DNA of 64,000 nt. Origin: Polynucleobacter sp. Tro8-14-1 (GTDB lineage Bacteria > Pseudomonadota > Gammaproteobacteria > Burkholderiales > Burkholderiaceae). The stretch lies in the NCBI RefSeq assembly GCF_018881655.1, contig NZ_JACVPX010000006.1, forward strand, positions 62,001 through 126,000, given 5' to 3'. The translations under genes were made by a program, and so were the position numbers. The first letter of the stretch is position 1, and each line of letters begins with the position of its first letter. A model generated the notes under the pieces. It did no database searches. It saw only the letters and a program-made list of their open reading frames with translations, and was not told the DNA's origin. This document shows, piece by piece, positions 8,898 through 16,679 of this stretch.

Positions 8898-11294
8898 ATG
8901 AATAAGCCAAGTGATTTAAAAGGAATGGTGCTCGATCCCGTAACAAATGATCAGCGTTATATTGGTCACAGTGAACCAAGACATGGTGCTCGACGCCTGC
9001 TTGAAGGCCAGGGCACCTACATCGATGATATTCAACTGCCTCGTATGGCGCATGTGGTGTTCTGGCGCTCCCCAGTAGCACACATGAAAATCGGCAAAAT
9101 TCATATAGAGCATGCTAGTAATATGCCCGGTGTTCTTGCGGTTGTAGATGGCGTGCAAATGGCGAAAATTTGTAAGCCTTGGGTAGCCACTTTAGGTCAC
9201 CTAGCTGGTATGAAGTCTGCTCCTCAACACGCCTTAGCAATCGATCGCGCTTGTTGGCAGGGTGAGCCGGTGGTGGCGGTGGTTGCAGAAACTAGAGCGC
9301 AGGCGGAAGACGCTCTGCAGCATATCGATGTTGAGTGGGAAGAGTTGCCGGCAGTCGTTTCCATGGAAACTGCGCTTGATGCAGATACTCCGGTTATTCA
9401 TCCCGACCTTGGTGATAATTTATGTTTTACCCGTAGCCTCGATGTTGGTAATGTGGATGAAGTATTTGCAACTGCTGACGTGGTAGCAGAAGCTACTTTT
9501 GGATTTGGGCGCCATACCGGTGTAACGCTTGAGCCGCGCTGTCAGATTGCAGATTACAACCCAGGCGATCGTCGTCTCACTGTGTACCATTCGCAACAAG
9601 CGCCACACATGATGCAAGATCTGTATTGCCGTCAGTTTGGTCTTTCAGAATCAGATGTGCATGTCATTTGCAAGGATGTGGGTGGGTCTTTTGGAATTAA
9701 GGTTCATGCCTATCCAGATGACTTCGCTACCGTAGGGCTTGCCATGATGCTTGAGCGCCCCGTGAAGTTTGTAGCAGACCGTCTTGAATCATTCACTAGT
9801 GATATTCATGCGCGTGAGCATCGCATTAAAGGACGTATAGCCGCCAATAAGGCAGGTGATATCTTAGCCTTTGAGATCGATGATCTGACTGCAATTGGCC
9901 CATACTCCATGTTCCCTAGAACTAGTGCTATTGAAGGCAATCAAGTCGTGAACTTGGTCGGTGGTCCTTATAAGCATCAAAACTATCGCGCTAAGCTCAA
10001 TGTTGTTTTTCAGAATAAAACACCAACTTGTCAGTATCGTGGCGTAGGCCATCCGATTGCTTGCGCTGTGACCGAAGGCTTAGTAGATTTGGCTGCGGAA
10101 AAATTGCAAATGGATCCACTTGAGTTCCGTAAGCGTAACGTGATTCCGGATGACGCTTATCCTTGCTCCGGAATTTCTGGAATTAAGTTAGAAGTTCTCT
10201 CGCATGAACAATGTTTGCGAACCATTGAAAAAATGATGGACTATTCCACCCTGCGTAAAGAGCAGGCTGAGTTGCGCAAAAAAGGAATCTATCGCGGCAT
10301 TGGATTTGCAACTTTGATTGAGTTAACCAATCCAAGTCCCGCTTTTTATGGTGTGGGTGGCGCACGTATTGCGTCGCAGGATGGCGCTACTGTTCGTATG
10401 GATCCTAGCGGTGTGGTTTCGGTATTGATTGGTGTTGGGGAACAAGGTCAAGGCACTGAAGGTATCTATACCCAGATTGCCGCTGATGCTGTTGGCGTTC
10501 CAATCGATCAAGTACGTGTTATTACTGGTGATACCGATGTCACTCCTTACGGGGGCGGTACCTGGGCATCACGTGGAGCCGGTGTTGGCGGTGAAGCAGT
10601 TCTCTTGGCTTCTCAAGCACTGCAAGAAAACATCATTAAACTTGCGGGTGCTATTTTGAATCGACCTGTTGCTGAATTAACTGCGCGTCGTGGACATATC
10701 CTTGATAAAGCGACTGGTGAGCAATTATTGCCCTTTAGTGAAGTGGGTAGAGTGGGTTATTTCCGCACCGATACTTTACCGGCTGGATTTTCTGCTGATC
10801 TCATGGTGACGCGTCACTACACACAAAAAGAATATCCATTCATCTTTACTAATGGAGTGCAAGCGTCTTACGTTGAGGTTGACCCAGACACAGGCTTTGT
10901 GAAGCTATTGAAACATTGGGCGGTAGAAGACTGTGGTCGCGTTATCAATCCAATGTTGGTCAATGAACAAGTGCGCGGCGCAATCGTACAGGGCATTGGT
11001 GGCGTTCTGTTCGAAGAGTGTCTCTATGATGAAAGTGGTTTGTTGCGCAATGGCAGCATGGCGGATTACTTAGTGCCGATGGCTAATGAGATGCCGGATA
11101 TTGAGGTTGCTCACGTTGAGACGCCTACCCAATCTTCCAAATTGGGCGCTAAAGGAGCAGGTGAGGCTGGTACAGCCGGAGCGCCAGGTGCAGTTCAAAA
11201 CGCTATTAATGATGCCTTGGCACCATTAAATGCATCCGTCTTTGATCAGCCCATCACCTGTGAAAAGATCCTGCGGGCTCTTAAGAAAATCTAA
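8898..11294 (+). CDS. Molybdenum hydroxylase molybdopterin-binding (large) subunit
   Basis: Catalytic subunit (CoxL/CutL/NdhL type), 798 residues, with the aldehyde oxidase/xanthine dehydrogenase a/b hammerhead domain at the front (HGARRLLEGQGTYIDDIQLP) and the Mo-cofactor domain after it. Cofactor-binding stretches include KDVGGSFGIKVHAYPDD and GEQGQGTEGIYTQIAAD. The general-base glutamate is E756 in GAGEAGTAGAPGA. Where CO dehydrogenase has AYxCSFR, this protein has TPTCQYRGVGHP around residues 375-386, so it is not a form I CO dehydrogenase. It most likely hydroxylates a carbon next to a ring nitrogen or an aldehyde, taking oxygen from water. The substrate cannot be read from the sequence. 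Confidence 0.92.
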   Translation: MNKPSDLKGMVLDPVTNDQRYIGHSEPRHGARRLLEGQGTYIDDIQLPRMAHVVFWRSPVAHMKIGKIHIEHASNMPGVLAVVDGVQMAKICKPWVATLGHLAGMKSAPQHALAIDRACWQGEPVVAVVAETRAQAEDALQHIDVEWEELPAVVSMETALDADTPVIHPDLGDNLCFTRSLDVGNVDEVFATADVVAEATFGFGRHTGVTLEPRCQIADYNPGDRRLTVYHSQQAPHMMQDLYCRQFGLSESDVHVICKDVGGSFGIKVHAYPDDFATVGLAMMLERPVKFVADRLESFTSDIHAREHRIKGRIAANKAGDILAFEIDDLTAIGPYSMFPRTSAIEGNQVVNLVGGPYKHQNYRAKLNVVFQNKTPTCQYRGVGHPIACAVTEGLVDLAAEKLQMDPLEFRKRNVIPDDAYPCSGISGIKLEVLSHEQCLRTIEKMMDYSTLRKEQAELRKKGIYRGIGFATLIELTNPSPAFYGVGGARIASQDGATVRMDPSGVVSVLIGVGEQGQGTEGIYTQIAADAVGVPIDQVRVITGDTDVTPYGGGTWASRGAGVGGEAVLLASQALQENIIKLAGAILNRPVAELTARRGHILDKATGEQLLPFSEVGRVGYFRTDTLPAGFSADLMVTRHYTQKEYPFIFTNGVQASYVEVDPDTGFVKLLKHWAVEDCGRVINPMLVNEQVRGAIVQGIGGVLFEECLYDESGLLRNGSMADYLVPMANEMPDIEVAHVETPTQSSKLGAKGAGEAGTAGAPGAVQNAINDALAPLNASVFDQPITCEKILRALKKI

Positions 11295-11306
11295 TATTTA
11301 TAGGTT

Positions 11307-11344
11307 CTGACCACCCTGGTGCATCACCTCCGGGGGTGGTTCAG
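11307..11344 (+). terminator. Hairpin after the Mo hydroxylase operon
   Basis: CTGACCACCC (11307-11316) can pair with GGGTGG-T-TCAG (11334-11344) with one bulged base. No T-tract follows, so it is only a weak candidate for an end-of-operon structure. Confidence 0.35.
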
Positions 11345-11421
11345 CACATCCTGTAACATCCAGTTTTGGGGCCCATAAAGCGTTTTGCAGCCCTTTTAAT
11401 TAACTTGATACGGTAAATGAT

Positions 11422-12198
11422 ATGTCCACATTAAAAGGTAAAACAGCTTTAGTTACTGGCTCCACTAGCGGTATTGGCTTAGGAATGGCTATTGCACTGG
11501 CTAAACAAGGCGTCAACATCATGGTCAATGGTTTTGGCGAGAAAGATGAAGCCATTGCTCAAATTAAAGCCTGTGGTGTAGAGGTTGATTACCATGGTGC
11601 TGATATGAGCAAGCCCGCTGAGATTGAAGACCTGATCAAGCAAACAGAGAAGCGTTTTGGTTCGCTTGATATCTTAATTAATAATGCGGGTATTCAGTAC
11701 ACCGCGAACATTGAAGAGTTTCCAACAGATAAGTGGGATGCCATCATTGCTATTAATTTAAGTTCGGCATTTCACACAACACACCATGCCTTACCCGGTA
11801 TGAAAAAACGCAACTGGGGCCGCATTATTAATATCGCCTCAGTACATGGCTTAGTAGCTTCTACTCAGAAGGCTGCCTATGTTGCTGCTAAGCATGGCAT
11901 TGTCGGATTAACTAAAGTGACGGCTTTGGAAAATGCGCGCACTGGCATTACTTGCAATGCAATTTGCCCGGGTTGGGTATTAACCCCTTTAGTTCAGAAG
12001 CAGGTAGACGCTCGCGCAGAACGCGAAGGCATTTCTAATGAGGCCGCCAAGAATGCCCTGGTATCCGAAAAGCAGCCCTCTGGAGAGTTTGTGAGTCCAG
12101 AGCAATTGGCAGCCTTGGCGGTTTTCCTTTGTGGGCCAGACGCCTCTGAAGTTCGTGGAGTGGCTTGGAACATGGATGGCGGCTGGACCGCTCAATAA
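11422..12198 (+). CDS. bdhA: D-3-hydroxybutyrate dehydrogenase
   Basis: Short-chain dehydrogenase, 258 residues, interconverting 3-hydroxybutyrate and acetoacetate with NAD in the cytoplasm, the last step of PHB mobilisation. The NAD motif TGSTSGIG is at residues 12-19, NNAG at 87-90, and the catalytic residues are S140, Y153 and K157 (YVAAK). The C-terminal region, ITCNAICPGWVLTPLVQKQ and GVAWNMDGGWTAQ, is typical for BdhA of betaproteobacteria. It has its own promoter region of 127 bases and ends at a strong terminator, so it is probably monocistronic. A phasin-like gene at 31363 supports PHB metabolism in this organism. Confidence 0.92.
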   Translation: MSTLKGKTALVTGSTSGIGLGMAIALAKQGVNIMVNGFGEKDEAIAQIKACGVEVDYHGADMSKPAEIEDLIKQTEKRFGSLDILINNAGIQYTANIEEFPTDKWDAIIAINLSSAFHTTHHALPGMKKRNWGRIINIASVHGLVASTQKAAYVAAKHGIVGLTKVTALENARTGITCNAICPGWVLTPLVQKQVDARAEREGISNEAAKNALVSEKQPSGEFVSPEQLAALAVFLCGPDASEVRGVAWNMDGGWTAQ

Positions 12199-12222
12199 AC
12201 CTTTATAAACAGAGTTGAAGTT

Positions 12223-12253
12223 AATGCCGGCAGGCTGCTTTGCCGGCATTTTT
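12223..12253 (+). terminator. Rho-independent terminator after bdhA
   Basis: A perfect 10-bp stem, AATGCCGGCA (12223-12232) with TGCCGGCATT (12241-12250), loop of 8, followed by TTT and a T-rich stretch. Confidence 0.9.
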
Positions 12254-12338
12254 CTTGGATCAAACAAAAACCCCAGAATAGTCTATAGTTATTCAAAATT
12301 AATCTAACTTTGGCGCAATGTAATTAAAAGGAATATAA

Positions 12339-12917
12339 ATGGAACATACCTTACCTCAGTTGCCATATGCACTCGATGCTTTGGCTCCATATATCTCCAA
12401 GGAAACTTTGGAGTACCACTATGGTAAACATCACCAGGCTTATGTCACTAATTTAAATAATTTGATTAAAGGGACTGAGTTTGAAAATTCATCTCTTGAA
12501 GATATCATTAAGAAATCTACAGGTGGTGTATTTAATAACGCCGCACAAGTTTGGAACCATACCTTTTATTGGTCAAGCATGAAGCCAAATGGTGGTGGAG
12601 CTCCTAGCGGCCCATTGGCTGATGCTATCAATACCAAGTGGGGCTCGTTTGATAAATTCAAAGAAGAGTTTACAAAGTGTGCTGTAGGAACTTTTGGTTC
12701 AGGTTGGGCATGGCTGGTTAAAAAAGCAGATGGCAGCCTTGATCTTGCTTCTACCAGTAATGCTACAACTCCTATCACCACAGATGCTAAGCCGCTGATG
12801 ACATGTGATGTTTGGGAGCATGCTTACTATATTGATACACGCAATGCGCGACCAAAATATGTAGAAAATTTTTGGAATGTAGTGAATTGGGATTTTGCTA
12901 GCCAAAATTTTGCTTAA
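12339..12917 (+). CDS. sodB: Superoxide dismutase [Fe]
   Basis: Cytoplasmic iron superoxide dismutase, 192 residues, the standard SodB length. All four metal ligands are present: H27, H74 (VWNHTFYW), D157 and H161 (DVWEHAYY). Glutamine at position 70 in NNAAQVWNH is the iron-type active-site glutamine. It dismutates superoxide to H2O2 and O2; the peroxide is handled by the rubrerythrin system 2-3 kb downstream. AAAAGGAAT lies before the ATG. No clear Fur box was seen in the 85 bases before it. Confidence 0.96.
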   Translation: MEHTLPQLPYALDALAPYISKETLEYHYGKHHQAYVTNLNNLIKGTEFENSSLEDIIKKSTGGVFNNAAQVWNHTFYWSSMKPNGGGAPSGPLADAINTKWGSFDKFKEEFTKCAVGTFGSGWAWLVKKADGSLDLASTSNATTPITTDAKPLMTCDVWEHAYYIDTRNARPKYVENFWNVVNWDFASQNFA

Positions 12918-12945
12918 TTTAATTTATCTTATTTAGGAAAATCTA

Positions 12946-13539
12946 ATGACATCAATCTTGACCTCTTTAGGACGCACCGTTTTTGCGGGTTTTGTCCTCC
13001 TCGCCCTCATTATTTTGGCTTTAGGCGGCAACTTTAGTTCTGCCGAGCTCCCATTTATTTTCCGTTGGTTGCATGTGATGTTTGGTGTGATGTGGATTGG
13101 TTTGCTCTGGTACTTTAACTTTGTGCAAATTCCTTCAATGCCAAAGATTCCTGATGAGCAAAAGCCAGCAATTGGAAAAGTGATTGCTCCAGCAGCCTTG
13201 TTCTGGTTCCGTTACGCAGCTTTGTTTACTGTACTAACCGGTTTGATTGTTGCCGCTTTAAATGGTTACCTACACCAAGCATTTACATTGCAAGCCCCAT
13301 TCCGCGCAATTGGTTTAGGTATGTGGATTGCTTTGGTAATGGCCTTTAATGTTTGGTTCATTATTTGGCCAAATCAAAAGCGCGCTCTTGGCATCGTTGC
13401 CGTTGAAGCTGACGTTAAGGCAAAATCTGCTCGCGTTGCGATGTTAGTATCCCGTTTAAACACATTGTTATCCGTACCAATGTTGTTCTTGATGGTTGCT
13501 CAATCACACAACACTACATGGTTTGTGATCGTTTCTTAA
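12946..13539 (+). CDS. PuuD-like (urate hydroxylase N-terminal type) membrane protein
   Basis: A 197-residue membrane protein with about five hydrophobic helices. The segment IFRWLHVMFGVMWIGLLWYFNFVQIP matches what I know of the N-terminal membrane domain of PuuD urate hydroxylases (DUF989). Those enzymes carry a C-terminal cytochrome c domain; here there is no CxxCH and the chain stops after the membrane region, so urate oxidation is unproven. It begins 28 bases after sodB and probably shares its transcript. The paired histidine and tryptophans could bind heme. Confidence 0.65.
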   Translation: MTSILTSLGRTVFAGFVLLALIILALGGNFSSAELPFIFRWLHVMFGVMWIGLLWYFNFVQIPSMPKIPDEQKPAIGKVIAPAALFWFRYAALFTVLTGLIVAALNGYLHQAFTLQAPFRAIGLGMWIALVMAFNVWFIIWPNQKRALGIVAVEADVKAKSARVAMLVSRLNTLLSVPMLFLMVAQSHNTTWFVIVS

Positions 13540-13560
13540 TTATTACCAGCTGCATAAATA

Positions 13561-13588
13561 AAAGGCCCGCATCGCGGGCCTTTTTGTT
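13561..13588. terminator. Bidirectional terminator between PuuD-like and rubredoxin reductase genes
   Basis: AAAGGCCCGC (13561-13570), loop ATC, GCGGGCCTTT (13574-13583), then TTT on the plus strand and a TTTATTT run on the minus strand. It serves two convergent genes. Confidence 0.9.
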
Positions 13589-13615
13589 TGATCAATCAAA
13601 TAAATTTCAGAGGAT

Positions 13616-14800
13616 TTAAGTCAAAATAGCTGGCAGCTCCTTGGTGAGTGCGCCACGTTGTGCGGTAGCGGTACCCATCAATACAAAGCCCAACAACTTG
13701 CCATTAGTGGATTCAAAGCGAGACTCCATACCACCCTCAATAGGTGATGTGGTCCATTTACCTTCGGCACCATTAGCTGGCGGAGAAACTATGGTAGCCA
13801 AAGTGGGGGTTTTGACCATTACCGGCATCGCTGGATAGGTAAGTGCGGTAGTTTGTCCGATTAAGGTGGGTGCTAATGCTCTTGCTGCTTGCATGATGGG
13901 CATCACGTAAGGCAGAACTAAGCCGTCCACCTCTGCACAATCTCCAATAGCAAAGATGTTTTTAATATTGGTTTCGAGTTCGCGGTTTACCTGAATGCCG
14001 GTCCCCGTACTAATGCCGCATGCTTTAGCTAATTCAATTCTGGGCTTCAGACCAACAGCCGATAAAAATACGTCACAAGAGATTATGTTGCCATTAGCTA
14101 GCGTGACCTGCAAAGAGCCTCCGTGACGATCAATTACTTGCACGGTTGTAGATAGGTGCCAACGCACGCCAGCTGCACTGAGTTTCTCCTGTAGCTCTAG
14201 AGCTGCAGCTTCAGGCAAGAGGCGACCCAGGGCCTGTGGAGCCAAGTCAATCACATCTACTTCATAGCCGCCCAGCACAAGATCGTTGGCAAATTCACAA
14301 CCAATCAGGCCTGCACCCAGAATAGCAACTTTCTTTTTTCCATTGATTGCATTGCGAAAGCGTGCATAGTCCTCCAGATCATTTACTGTGATGACTTCGT
14401 TCGCGGCGCTCCCTTGAAGTGGGAGGCGAATTTGATCGGCACCCAAAGCCATTACCAGTTTTCCATAAGGCACTTCACCTTTGCTGGTATGAATAGTTTG
14501 TGAGCTAGGATTGATTGAGCTTACGTCACACTCACCCAAGACAGTCATCTCTAGTTGCGTTGCCATGCCATCTGCTGGCGTGGAGATTAATTGCGCTGCT
14601 TCTTTCTTGCTCGCAAGAGCGGTGGAAAGCATAGGCTTTGAATAAAAATATCCAGGCTCACGCGTTACTAGCGTTATCGGAACTGCTTTATCCAGTTTAC
14701 GAATTTCCCGAATGACAGTGTAGCCAGCCAATCCACTGCCAATGATGACAATTGCGGATTGGGATTGAGGGGTAGTTTGATCCAAAGCTGGGCTCTCCAA
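13616..14800 (-). CDS. Rubredoxin-NAD(+) reductase-like FAD oxidoreductase
   Basis: Pyridine nucleotide-disulfide oxidoreductase family, 394 residues. FAD motif IIGSGLAGYTVIREIR near residue 20, NAD motif AILGAGLIGCEFANDL near 155, and the second FAD motif NIFAIGDCAEVDG near 288. No redox CxxxxC pair is present, as expected for rubredoxin or ferredoxin reductases. It is the third gene of the rubrerythrin-rubredoxin-reductase operon, so its likely task is to pass electrons from NADH to the rubredoxin encoded 42 bases upstream. Confidence 0.85.
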   Translation of the reverse strand: MESPALDQTTPQSQSAIVIIGSGLAGYTVIREIRKLDKAVPITLVTREPGYFYSKPMLSTALASKKEAAQLISTPADGMATQLEMTVLGECDVSSINPSSQTIHTSKGEVPYGKLVMALGADQIRLPLQGSAANEVITVNDLEDYARFRNAINGKKKVAILGAGLIGCEFANDLVLGGYEVDVIDLAPQALGRLLPEAAALELQEKLSAAGVRWHLSTTVQVIDRHGGSLQVTLANGNIISCDVFLSAVGLKPRIELAKACGISTGTGIQVNRELETNIKNIFAIGDCAEVDGLVLPYVMPIMQAARALAPTLIGQTTALTYPAMPVMVKTPTLATIVSPPANGAEGKWTTSPIEGGMESRFESTNGKLLGFVLMGTATAQRGALTKELPAILT

Positions 14801-14842
14801 GTGACGAATAGGTAAACAGGGTAAAGGGATGTTGAAGCGGTC

Positions 14843-15010
14843 TTAGCTTACCTGAACCATTTCGAAGTCTGCTTTTGCTACACCGCAATCAGGGCATTCC
14901 CAATCTTCTGGTACATCAGCCCAGAGTGTGCCGGCTGGAATGCCATCTTCTGGGATTCCTTTGGCTTCGTCATAAATATAGCCGCACACGATACATTGGT
15001 AAGTTTTCAT
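14843..15010 (-). CDS. Rubredoxin
   Basis: A 55-residue protein, complete and typical for rubredoxin: [16 protein letters not shown] at the start and [15 protein letters not shown] near the end. The four iron ligands are C6, C9, C39 and C42 in two CxxC knuckles. It is an electron carrier between the downstream-encoded reductase and the upstream-encoded rubrerythrin. AAGGAATCAAA precedes the ATG at 15010, the same ribosome-binding arrangement as the rubrerythrin gene. Confidence 0.96.
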   Translation of the reverse strand: MKTYQCIVCGYIYDEAKGIPEDGIPAGTLWADVPEDWECPDCGVAKADFEMVQVS

Positions 15011-15071
15011 TTTGATTCCTTAAATAGTCTGTTGATTTTAAATTTAATTTCTAATTCTTTCTGGGCTCATC

Positions 15072-15557
15072 TTATTGGGCTGCAAAAACCTTAGCCTTTT
15101 CCAAAGCTTGCTTGTAATGGTTCGCATGACGCTCTTCAACGTTTGCTAACGCTGCGAAGCGTTTTGCTGCTTTGGCCAATACCGCCTGAAATTGCTCAGC
15201 ATGCTCTTTAGATTCCGCAATTTGCTCATCGATTTCTTGTATGGCCGCAGCATTGCCTTCTTCAACTGCCGTTTTCCGAAAGGATGGATACATTTCTGTG
15301 TATTCATAGGTTTCGCCTTCAATGGCAATCTCTAAGGCTCTTGCTGGAGTAATTGTGCCGGCAGGGTAGAGTAAGTCTAAGTGGCCAAAGGCATGCATCA
15401 CTTCTTGGTCAGCGGTTGCTTCAAAGATTTTTGCGGTTTCTTCGTCGCCAGCCGCGCGAGCCAATTTAGCAAAGTAACGATACTTAATATGAGCCATGGA
15501 TTCACCGGCAAAGGCGGACTCTAAGTTTTGGATGGTTTTGATTTCTGGGCGTGTCAT
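15072..15557 (-). CDS. Rubrerythrin (ferritin-like domain only)
   Basis: A 161-residue diiron peroxidase that reduces H2O2. Ferritin-like helices carry the ligand motifs ESAFAGESMAHIKY, EATADQEVMHAFGHL and NVEERHANHY. The usual C-terminal rubredoxin domain is missing; instead a separate rubredoxin is the next gene, 61 bases downstream. I start at ATG 15557 (MTRPEIKTI) since AAAGGAATCAAA lies right before it; the upstream in-frame ATG at 15617 would add 20 residues that do not fit the family. Divergent from oxyR. Confidence 0.92.
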   Translation of the reverse strand: MTRPEIKTIQNLESAFAGESMAHIKYRYFAKLARAAGDEETAKIFEATADQEVMHAFGHLDLLYPAGTITPARALEIAIEGETYEYTEMYPSFRKTAVEEGNAAAIQEIDEQIAESKEHAEQFQAVLAKAAKRFAALANVEERHANHYKQALEKAKVFAAQ

Positions 15558-15702
15558 TTTGATTCCTTTATTAAGACATACGGTTTGTTGAGTATTCTTT
15601 GCTGCTTTTTCAACCATGAATGCAGTGTGCGCCTTATTTATTAATCAGTCTAATGAATCATTATGATAGTATTTATCTAATTATTCGATAATGGAGGGAA
15701 AA
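15558..15702. promoter_or_regulatory. OxyR binding site candidate in the rubrerythrin-oxyR intergenic region
   Basis: At 15666-15691 the sequence reads ATAG, 7 bases, CTAA, 7 bases, ATAA. This matches three of the four tetramers of the known OxyR recognition pattern ATAG-N7-CTAT-N7-ATAG-N7-CTAT with correct spacing. The site lies just before the oxyR ribosome-binding site (GGAGGG at 15693-15698), suited to autorepression, and about 110 bases from the rubrerythrin start. Confidence 0.6.
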
Positions 15703-16608
15703 ATGGCTTATTTGCCGTCTTTAAGGCAACTGGGGTATTTCGTTGCATTGGCGAAAGAGCTCAATTTCACGCGCGCGGCTCAAGCCTGTTTTGTTGGTCA
15801 GTCGACTTTAAGTGCTGGCCTTAAGGAGTTGGAGGATGCATTGGGGATCCACTTGGTGGAACGTGATCGACAGAATGTATCTATCACTCCAATAGGTTTG
15901 GAGGTTCTTGAGCGTGCCAAGCTAATCTTGGCGGCATCTGAAGATTTAGTGGAGTATGCAGGCGCCACTGGTAAACCCATGACTGCCACAATTCGTTTGG
16001 GCGTCATACCAACTATTGCACCATTTCTATTGCCAACGGTGCTTCCGGAAATTCGCAGTCGTTTTCCAGAACTTAAAATTACACTCAGAGAAGATCTCAC
16101 TGCTAATCTGCTCTCTAGATTAGCTGAGCATAAATTGGATTTTGCTTTGATAGCGCTTCCATATGATGTTGAGGGTCTTCTCGTTCAGGAATTATTTGAC
16201 GACCATTTTTGGTTGGTTGCCAAGGAGGGGGATCCCGCCTTGAAGGGAAAGGAAGTGACCTTGCCTGCCAAGATGGCCGAGCGCCTCTTGCTACTCGAAG
16301 AAGGGCATTGTCTACGAGAGCATAGTTTGCAAGCGTGTAAGCGCACTGACATTCGTAAGGCTGAGGGGATGGAAGCTACTAGCTTGTTGACCTTGTTGCA
16401 AATGGTGGAGTCTGGACTTGGTATTGCCTTGCTTCCTGGAATGGCGGTCAAAAGTAGTCTATTAAATAACTCTGAGTTAGTCGCAAAAGAGTTGGCCTCA
16501 CCAGCACCCAAAAGAGTGATTGCTTTAGTTGCGCGACCCTCTACGGCACATACTCAAGAATTTAACGCGCTAGCAGATTGCATACGCGAACAATTTGGCG
16601 TCGCTTAA
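15703..16608 (+). CDS. oxyR: Hydrogen peroxide sensor-regulator OxyR
   Basis: LysR-type regulator, 301 residues. N-terminal helix-turn-helix FTRAAQACFVGQSTLSAGLKEL near residues 22-43. The redox pair is present: C203 and C212 in EEGHCLREHSLQACK, the same nine-residue separation as C199/C208 of E. coli OxyR, within the diagnostic LLEEGHCLR motif. Oxidation of this pair by H2O2 switches on peroxide defence. I start at ATG 15703 because the ATG at 15691 overlaps the GGAGGG ribosome-binding site. Divergent from the rubrerythrin operon, its probable target. Confidence 0.95.
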   Translation: MAYLPSLRQLGYFVALAKELNFTRAAQACFVGQSTLSAGLKELEDALGIHLVERDRQNVSITPIGLEVLERAKLILAASEDLVEYAGATGKPMTATIRLGVIPTIAPFLLPTVLPEIRSRFPELKITLREDLTANLLSRLAEHKLDFALIALPYDVEGLLVQELFDDHFWLVAKEGDPALKGKEVTLPAKMAERLLLLEEGHCLREHSLQACKRTDIRKAEGMEATSLLTLLQMVESGLGIALLPGMAVKSSLLNNSELVAKELASPAPKRVIALVARPSTAHTQEFNALADCIREQFGVA

Positions 16609-16679
16609 TCACATGTTCAGCAAAATTTACCAATCCTTGTTACAGTCAACCCTCTTTTTACTTATTTAAAAGGCAGCAA

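Noticed and set aside
8896-9158. Open frames on the minus strand within the Mo subunit gene
   Set aside because: They are antisense shadows of a well-supported coding frame, with no ribosome-binding sites or family features.
15558-15617. Longer rubrerythrin start at 15617
   Set aside because: A better-spaced ribosome-binding site lies before ATG 15557 and the extra residues do not fit rubrerythrin.
16578-16679. Upstream extension of the Old Yellow Enzyme gene
   Set aside because: It overlaps the end of oxyR and encodes residues unlike the family N-terminus.
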